NCBI GenBank assembly: GCA_029207755.1 | Contig: JARCOQ010000175.1 | Location: 1-64,000, forward strand | From: Chamaea fasciata | Taxonomy: Eukaryota; Chordata; Aves; Passeriformes; Sylviidae | Direction: 5' to 3' | Length of the DNA stretch: 64,000 bases | Shown here: positions 57,671 to 64,000 of the stretch, piece by piece | How positions within the stretch are numbered: position 1 is the first letter of the stretch | Layout: every line of letters begins with the position of its first letter | Position numbers and translations under genes: made by a program | The notes under the pieces: generated by a model | What the model was told of the DNA's origin: nothing | Seen by the model: only the letters and a program-made list of their open reading frames with translations | The model's database searches: none

Positions 57671-59195
57671 TCTGTTTGTGGAGAGCTCGGAAACAGTGCC
57701 TAGCTGCTGTTCGCAGCAGCCTGCTGCTAAACGCCGAGAAAGCACTAGGCACGGCCAAAAGGCGCTTTCTTGCTTCCCAGGCTAGGAGAAGCACTTTCCG
57801 TGCTGCAAACAGCTTCTCTGCTTGTGGAGAGCTCAGAAACAGCGCCTAGCCGCTGTTTGCAGCCAGTCTGCAGCGTGCAGCCTCCGAGAGCACTAGGCGC
57901 GGCCCAAAGGCGCTTTCTCGCTTCCCAGGCTAAGAGAAGCACTTTCCGTGCTGCAAAAAGCTTCTCTGCTTGTGGAGAGCTCGGAAACCGCGCCTAGCCA
58001 CTGTTCGCAGCAAGCCTGCTGCAAAACGCCGGAGAAAGCACTAGGCACGGGCAAAAGGCGCTTTCTGGCTTCCCAGGCTAAGAGAAGCACTTTCCGTGCT
58101 GCAAACAGCTTCTCTGCTTGTGGAGAGCTCGGAAACCGGGCCTAGCCACTGTTCGCAGCCAGCCTGCAGCGTGCAGCCTCCGAAAGCACGAGGCGCGGCC
58201 AAAAGGCGCTTTCTCGCTTCCCAGGATAAGAGAAGCACTTTCCGTGCTGCAAACAGCTTCTCTGCTTGTGGAGAGCTAGGAAACAGCGCCCAGCCGCTGT
58301 TCCCAGCCAGCCTGCAGCGTGCAGCCTCCGAGAGCACTAGGCGCGGCCAAAAGGCGCTTTCTCGCTTCCCAGGCTAAGAGAAGCACTTTCCGCGCTGCAA
58401 ACAGCTTCTCTGCTTGTGGAGAGCTCGGAAACCGCGCCTAGCCGCTGTTCCCAGCCAGCCTGAAGCGAAACATCGGACAAAGCACTAGGCACGGCCAAAA
58501 GGCGCTTTCTCGCTTCCCAGGCTAAGAGAAGCACTTTCCGTGCTGCAAACAGCTTCTCTGCTTGTGGAGAGCTCGGAAACCGCGCCTAGCCACTGTTCGC
58601 AGCAAGCCTGCTGCGAAACGCCAGAGAAAGCACTAGGCACGGGCAAAAGGCGCTTTCTGGCTTCCCAGGCTAAGAGAAGCACTTTCCGTGCTGCAAACAG
58701 CTTCTCCGCTTGTGGAGAGCTCGGAAACAGCGCCTAGCCGCTGTTCCCAGCCAGTCTGCATCGTGCAGCCTCCGAAAGCATGAGGCGCGGCCAAAAGGCG
58801 CTTTCTCGCTTCCCAGGATAAGAGAAGCACTTTCCGAGCTGCAAATAGCTTCTCTGCTTGTGGAGAGCTCGGAAACCGCACCTAACCGCTGTTCCCAGCC
58901 AGCCTGCAGCGTGCAGCCTCCGAGAGCACTAGGCGCGGCCAAAAGGCGCTTTCTCGCTTGCCAGGCTAAGAGAAGCACTTTCCGTGCTGCAAACCGCTTC
59001 TCTGCTTGTGGAGAGCTCGGAAACAGCGCCTAGCCGCTGTTCGCAGCCAGCCTGCTGCGTACCGCCGGACAAAGCACTAGGCGCGGCCAAAAGGCGCTTT
59101 CTCGCTTCCCAGGCTAAGAGAAGCACTTACCGTGCTCTAAACAGCTTCTCTGCATGTGGAGAGCTCGGAAACCGCGCCTAGCCTCTGTTCCCAGC
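57670..59195 (+). repeat. Mosaic satellite block with pieces of 50.1, 52.5 and 50.8 kb
   Basis: 57.75-58.09 kb matches 50.06-50.41 kb (offset 7681, sharing GGCTAGGAGAAGC). 58.54-58.8 kb matches 52.48-52.74 kb (offset 6057, sharing CTTCTCCGC and GCATGAGGCG). 58.93-59.18 kb resembles 50.80-51.06 kb. Private bases include CCTAACCGC near 58881. Confidence 0.78.
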
Positions 59196-60905
59196 CAGCC
59201 TTCAGCGTGCAGCCTGCGAGAGCTCTAGGCGCGGCCAAAAGGCGCTTTCTCGGTTCCCAGGCTAAGAGAAGCACTTTCCGTGCTGCAAACAGCGTCTCTG
59301 CTTGTGGAGAGCTCGGAAACAGCGCCTAGCCGCTGTTCCCAGCCAGCCTGCAGCGTGCAGCCTCCGAGAGAACTAGGCGCGGCTAAAAAACGCTTTCTCG
59401 CTTCCCAGGCTAAGAGAAGCACTTTCCGTGCTGCAAACAGCTTCTCTGCTTGTGGAGAGCTCGGAAACAGCGCCCAGCCGCTTTTCCCAGCCAGCCAGCA
59501 GCGAAACATCGGACAACGCACTAGGCGCGGCTAAAAGGCGCTTTCTTGCTTCCCAGGCTAAGATAAGCACTTTCCGTGCTGCAAACAGCTTCTCTGCGTG
59601 TGGAGAGCTCGGAAACCGCGCCTAGCCGCTGCTCACAGCCAGCCTGCAGCGTGCAGCCTCCGAGAGCACTAGGCGCGGCCAAAAAGCGCTTTCTCGCTTC
59701 CCAGGATAAGAGAAGCACTTTCCGTGCTGCAAACAGCTTCTCTGCTTGTGGAGAGCTCGGAAACAGCGCCTAGCTGCTGTTCGCAGCAGCCTGCTGCTAA
59801 ACGCCAAGAAAGCACTATGCACGGCCAAAAGGCGCTTTCTGGCTTCCCAGGCTAAGAGAAGCACTTTCCGGGCTGCAAACAGCTTCTCTGCTTGTGGAGA
59901 GCTCGGAAACAGCGCCTAGCCGCTGTTCCCAGCGAGCCTGCAGCGTGCAGCCTGCGAGAGCACTAGGCGCGGCCAAAAGGCGCTTTCTCGCTTCCCAGGC
60001 TAAGAGAAGCACTTTCCGTGCTGCAAACAGCTTCTCTGCTTGTGGAGAGCTTGGAAACCGCGCCTAGCTGCTGTTCGCAGCAGCCTGCTGCTAAACGCCG
60101 AGAAAGCACTAGGCACGGCCAAAAGGCGCTTTCTTGCTTCCCAGGCTAAGAGAAGCACTTTCCGTGCTGCAAACAGCTTCTCTGCTTGTGGAGAGCTCGG
60201 AAACAGCGCCTAGCCGCTGTTCCCAGCCAGCCTGCAGCGTGCAGCCTCCGAGAGCACTAGGCGCGGCCAAAAGTCGCTTTCACACTTCCCAGGCTAAGAG
60301 AAGCACTTTCCGTGCTGCAAACAGCTTCTCTGCTTGTGGAGAGCTCGGAAACAGCGCCCAGCCGCTTTTCCCAGCCAGCCAGCAGCGAAACATCGGACAA
60401 CGCACTAGGCACGGCCAAAAGGCGCTTTCTCGCTTCCCAGGCTAAGATAAGCACTTTCCGTGCTGCAAACAGCTTCTCTGCGTGTGGAGAGCTCGGAAAC
60501 CGCGCCTAGCCGCTGCTCACAGCCAGCCTGCAGCGTGCAGCCTCCGAGAGCACTAGGCGCGGCCAAAAAGCGCTTTCTCGCTTCCCAGGACAAGAGAAGC
60601 ACTTTCCGTGCTGCAAACAGCTTCTCTGCTTGTGGAGAGCTCGGAAACAGCGCCTAGCTGCTGTTCGCAGCAGCCTGCTGCTAAACGCCAAGAACGCACT
60701 ATGCACGGCCAAAAGGCGCTTTCTTGCTTCCCAGGCTAAGAGAAACACTTTCCGTGCTGCAAACAGCTTCTCTGCTTGTGGAGAACTCGGAAACAGCGCC
60801 TAGCCGCTGTTTGCAGCCAGCCTGCAGCGTGCCGCCTCCGAGAGCACTAGGCGCGGCCAAAAGGCGCTTTCTCGCTTCCCAGGCTAAGAGAAGCACGTTC
60901 CTTGC
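59195..60905 (+). repeat. 1.71-kb block, copy 1 (offset 2952 bp)
   Basis: Recurs at 62147-63857 (20 monomer periods, several of 146 bp). Shared marks include the CTTCAGCGTG type, GCTAAAAAACGC, GACAACGCAC, AAGATAAGCAC, CCCAGCGAGCC and GTCGCTTTC. Private bases include AGGACAAGAG near 60590 and TTTCACACTTCC near 60279. Confidence 0.83.
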
Positions 60906-61313
60906 TGCAAACAGCTTCTCTGCTTCTGGAGAGCTCGGAAACAGCGCCTAGACGCTGTTCGCAGCCAGCCTGCAGCGAAACATCGGACAAAGCACTAGGC
61001 ACGGGCAAAAGGCGCTTTCTCGCTTCCCAGGCTAAGAGAAGCACTTTCGGTGCGGCAAACAGCTTCTCTGCTTGTGGAGAGCTCAAAAACCGCGCCAAGC
61101 CAGTGCTCGCAGCCAGCCTGTAGCGTGCAGCCTCCGACTGCACTAGGCGAGGCCAAAAGGCGCTTTCTGGCTTCCCAGGCTAAGAGAAGAACTTTCCGTG
61201 CTGCAAACAGCTTCTCTGCTTGTGGAGAGCTTGGAAACAGCGCCTAGCCGCTGTTCGCAGTCAGCCTGCAGCGAAACATCGGACAAAGCACTAGGCAAGG
61301 GCAAAAGGCGCTT
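60905..61313 (+). repeat. Satellite junction resembling 44.2-44.4 kb
   Basis: Three monomers with TTCTGGAGAGC, TTCGGTGCGGCAAAC, CCAAGCCAGTGC and AAGAACTTTCC, the order seen at 43.9-44.5 kb in the 5171-bp HOR. A private CTCAAAAACC change lies near 61083. The flanking blocks are both of mosaic-zone type, so this is a short inserted or converted tract. Confidence 0.75.
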
Positions 61314-63293
61314 TCTCGCTTCCCAGGCTAAGAGAAGCACTTACCGTGCTCTAAACAGCTTCTCTGCATGTGGAGAGCTCGGAAACCGCGCCTAGCCGCT
61401 GTTCCCAGCCAGTCTGCAGCATGCAGCCTCCGAGAGCACTAGGCGTGGCCAAAAGGCGCTTTCTCGCTTCCCAGGCTAAGAGAAGCACTTTCCGTGCTGC
61501 AAACAGCTTCTCTGCTTGTGGAGAGCTTGGAAACCGCGCCTAGCCACTGCTCGCAGCCAGCCTGCAGCGTGCAGCCTCCGACCGCACTAGGCGAGGCCAA
61601 AAGGCGCTTTCTCGCTTCCCAGGCTAAGAGAAGCACTTTCCGTGCTGCAAACAGCTTCTCTGCTTGTGGAGAGCTCGGAAAAAGTGCCTAGCCGCTGTTC
61701 GCAGCCAGCCTGCAGCGTGCAGCCTCCGACAGCACGAGGCGCGGCCAAAAGGCGCTTTCTCGCTTCCCAGGGTAAGAGAAGCACTTTCCGTGCTGCAAAA
61801 AGCTTCTCTGCTTGTGGACAGCTCGGAAAAAGTGCCTAGCCGCTGTTCGCAGCCAGCCTGCAGCGTTCAGCCTGCGAGAGCACTAGGCGCGGCCAAAAGG
61901 CGCTTTCTCGCTTCCCAGGCTAAGAGAAGCACTTTCCGTGCTGCAAACAGCTTCTCTGCTTGTGGAGAGCTTGGAAACCGCGCCTAGCTGCTGTTCGCAG
62001 CAGCCTGCTGCTAAACGCCGAGAAAGCACTAGGCACGGCCAAAAGGCGCTTTCTTGCTTCCCAGGCTAAGAGAAGCACTTTCCGTGCTGCAAACAGCTTC
62101 TCTGCTTGTGGAGAGCTCGGAAACCGCGCTTAGCCACTGCTCGCAGCCAGCCTTCAGCGTGCAGCCTGCGAGAGCTGTAGGCGCGGCCAAAAGGCGCTTT
62201 CTCGGTTCCCAGGCTAAGAGAAGCACTTTCCGTGCTGCAAACAGCGTCTCTGCTTGTGGAGAGCTCGGAAACAGCGCCTAGCCGCTGTTCCCAGCCAGCC
62301 TGCAGCGTGCAGACTCCGAGAGAACTAGGCGCGGCTAAAAAACGCTTTCTCGCTTCCCAGGCTAAGAGAAGCACTTTCCGTGCTGCAAACAGCTTCTCTG
62401 CTTGTGGAGAGCTCGGAAACAGCGCCCAGCCGCTTTTCCCAGCCAGCCAGCAGCGAAACATCGGACAACGCACTAGGCACGGCCAAAAGGCGCTTTCTTG
62501 CTTCCCAGGCTAAGATAAGCACTTTCCGTGCTGCAAACAGCTTCTCTGCGTGTGGAGAACTCGGAAACCGCGCCTAGCCGCTGCTCACAGCCAGCCTGCA
62601 GCGTGCAGCCTCCGAGAGCACTAGGCGCGGCCAAAAAGCGCTTTCTCGCTTCCCAGGATAAGAGAAGCACTTTCCGTGCTGCAAACAGCTTCTCTGCTTG
62701 TGGAGAGCTCGGAAACAGCGCCTAGCTGCTGTTCGCAGCAGCCTGCTGCTAAACGCCAAGAAAGCACTATGCACGGCCAAAAGGCGCTTTCTGGCTTCCC
62801 AGGCTAAGAGAAGCACTTTCCGGGCTGCAAACAGCTTCTCTGCTTGTGGAGAACTCGGAAACAGCGCCTAGCCGCTGTTCCCAGCGAGCCTGCAGCGTGC
62901 AGCCTGCGAGAGCACTAGGCGCGGCCAAAAGGCGCTTTCTCGCTTCCCAGGCTAAGAGAAGCACTTTCCGTGCTGCAAACAGCTTCTCTGCTTGTGGAGA
63001 GCTTGGAAACCGCGCCTAGCTGCTGTTCGCAGCAGCCTGCTGCTAAACGCCGAGAAAGCACTAGGCACGGCCAAAAGGCGCTTTCTTGCTTCCCAGGCTA
63101 AGAGAAGCACTTTCCGTGCTGCAAACAGCTTCTCTGCTTGTGGAGAGCTCGGAAACAGCGCCTAGCCGCTGTTCCCAGCCAGCCTGCAGCGTGCAGCCTC
63201 CGAGAGCACTAGGCGCGGCCAAAAGTCGCTTTCTCACTTCCCAGGCTAAGAGAAGCACTTTCCGTGCTGCAAACAGCTTCTCTGCTTGTGGAG
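61313..63293 (+). repeat. 1.98-kb block, copy 2
   Basis: Follows 52895-54875 at +8418 bp and overlaps the second copy of the 1.71-kb block. Private bases include GTGGACAGCTCGG near 61817, CAGCGTTCAGCC near 61863 and GAGCTGTAGGC near 62172. Confidence 0.78.
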
Positions 63294-63857
63294 AGCTCGG
63301 AAACAGCGCCCAGCCGCTTTTCCCAGCCAGCCAGCAGCGAAACATCGGACAACGCACTAGGCACGGCCAAAAGGCGCTTTCTCGCTTCCCAGGCTAAGAT
63401 AAGCACTTTCCGTGCTGCAAACAGCTTCTCTGCGTGTGGAGAGCTCGGAAACCGCGCCTAGCCGCTGCTCACAGCCAGCCTGCAGCGTGCAGCCTCCGAG
63501 AGCACTAGGCGCGGCCAAAAAGCGCTTTCTCGCTTCCCAGGATAAGAGAAGCACTTTCCGTGCTGCAAACAGCTTCTCTGCTTGTGGAGAGCTCGGAAAC
63601 AGCGCCTAGCTGCTGTTCGCAGCAGCCTGCTGCTAAACGCCAAGAAAGCACTATGCACGGCCAAAAGGCGCTTTCTTGCTTCCCAGGCTAAGAGAAACAC
63701 TTTCCGTGCTGCAAACAGCTTCTCTGCTTGTGGAGAACTCGGAAACAGCGCCTAGCCGCTGTTTGCAGCCAGCCTGCAGCGTGCAGCCTCCGAGAGCACT
63801 AGGCGCGGCCAAAAGGCGCTTTCTCGCTTCCCAGGCTAAGAGAAGCACGTTCCTTGC
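62147..63857 (+). repeat. 1.71-kb block, copy 2
   Basis: Follows 59195-60905 at +2952 bp. The 63244-63965 end also matches 56305-57025. Private bases include GCAGACTCCGAG near 62310 and GGAGAACTCGG near 62555 and 62850. The array continues past the window end without change. Confidence 0.83.
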
Positions 63858-64000
63858 TGCAAACAGCTTCTCTGCTTGTGGAGAGCTCGGAAACCGCGCC
63901 TATCCGCTGTTCGCAGCCAGCCAGCAGCGAAACGCCGAGAAAGCACTAGGCACGGCCAAAAGGCGCTTTCTCGCTTCCCAGGCTAAGATAAGCACTTTCC

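Larger units (their letters stand above)
1..64000 (+). repeat. 148-bp satellite array filling the window, head to tail
   Basis: The motif CTTTCTCGCTTCCCAGG recurs every 148 bp (for example at 228, 376, 3932, 4080, 11040 and 11188) from one edge to the other, always in the same orientation. That gives about 430 monomers. Units of 146-147 bp and single-base A-run changes explain the small drift of the phase. The monomer is about 61% GC and keeps about 12 CpG per unit. No unique sequence, mobile element or inverted block interrupts it. Known role of such arrays: centromeric or other constitutive heterochromatin in eukaryotes. That role is inferred from size, length and HOR structure. Host and chromosome are unknown, and I do not recognise the family. 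Confidence 0.98.

Noticed and set aside
1..64000. CRISPR array or repeat-spacer structure
   Set aside because: Repeats are contiguous 148-bp units. The variable part is a set of recurring types, not unique spacers, and there are no cas-like genes or leader.
1..64000. Embedded transposon, rDNA or telomere repeat
   Set aside because: Reading through all lines, the 148-bp landmark motifs never lapse for more than one unit, and I saw no TTAGGG-like runs, terminal repeats or target duplications.
1..64000. Orientation switch (inverted satellite block)
   Set aside because: CTTTCTCGCTTCCCAGG-type motifs are on the plus strand throughout. No unit in the opposite orientation was seen.

Overview
The whole 64 kb window is one uninterrupted tandem satellite array. 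It is built head to tail from about 430 copies of a GC-rich monomer (about 61% GC) of 148 bp, with 146-147 bp length variants. I found no gene, RNA gene, transposon, CRISPR array or unique sequence, and the array runs off both ends. Long arrays of a nucleosome-sized monomer with higher-order repeats (HORs) point to eukaryotic centromeric, pericentromeric or other heterochromatic DNA. The sequence does not show which organism it is, and I do not recognise the monomer.

Monomer anatomy, numbered from the CTTTCTCGC motif: positions 1-75 are strongly conserved and carry a perfect 8-bp dyad (AGAGAAGC/GCTTCTCT) and a GAGCTC palindrome. Positions 76-140 carry a 10-bp dyad (CCGCGCCTAG/CTAGGCGCGG) that encloses two small hairpins. 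Positions about 104-128 are a variable segment with a few discrete sequence types that recur across the array. Positions 141-148 contain an A-run of 3-8 bases that absorbs most 1-4 bp indels.

Layout: 1-0.95 kb, mixed monomers. 0.95-7.6 kb, a 2.75-kb block present twice at a 3.85-kb offset. 6.85-18.3 kb, a 5.92-kb HOR (40 monomers) present almost twice. 15.2-21.5 kb, a 3109-bp (21-monomer) tandem duplication inside the second copy; shared private variants mark it as a very recent event. 18.3-31.8 kb, a 6.81-kb (46-monomer) tandem duplication whose second copy lost one monomer. 31-42.4 kb, a 5171-bp HOR (35 monomers) present about 2.2 times with an internal 2.37-kb repeat. 42.8-47.1 kb, another copy of that HOR, again minus one monomer. 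47-64 kb, a more mosaic zone of 0.5-2 kb blocks shared at many offsets. A 146-bp monomer with an extended CAGCAGC hairpin is rare before about 31 kb and frequent after it.

The window reads as a record of nested unequal exchange. Block ends were judged by eye from shared private variants and are good to about 50-150 bp.
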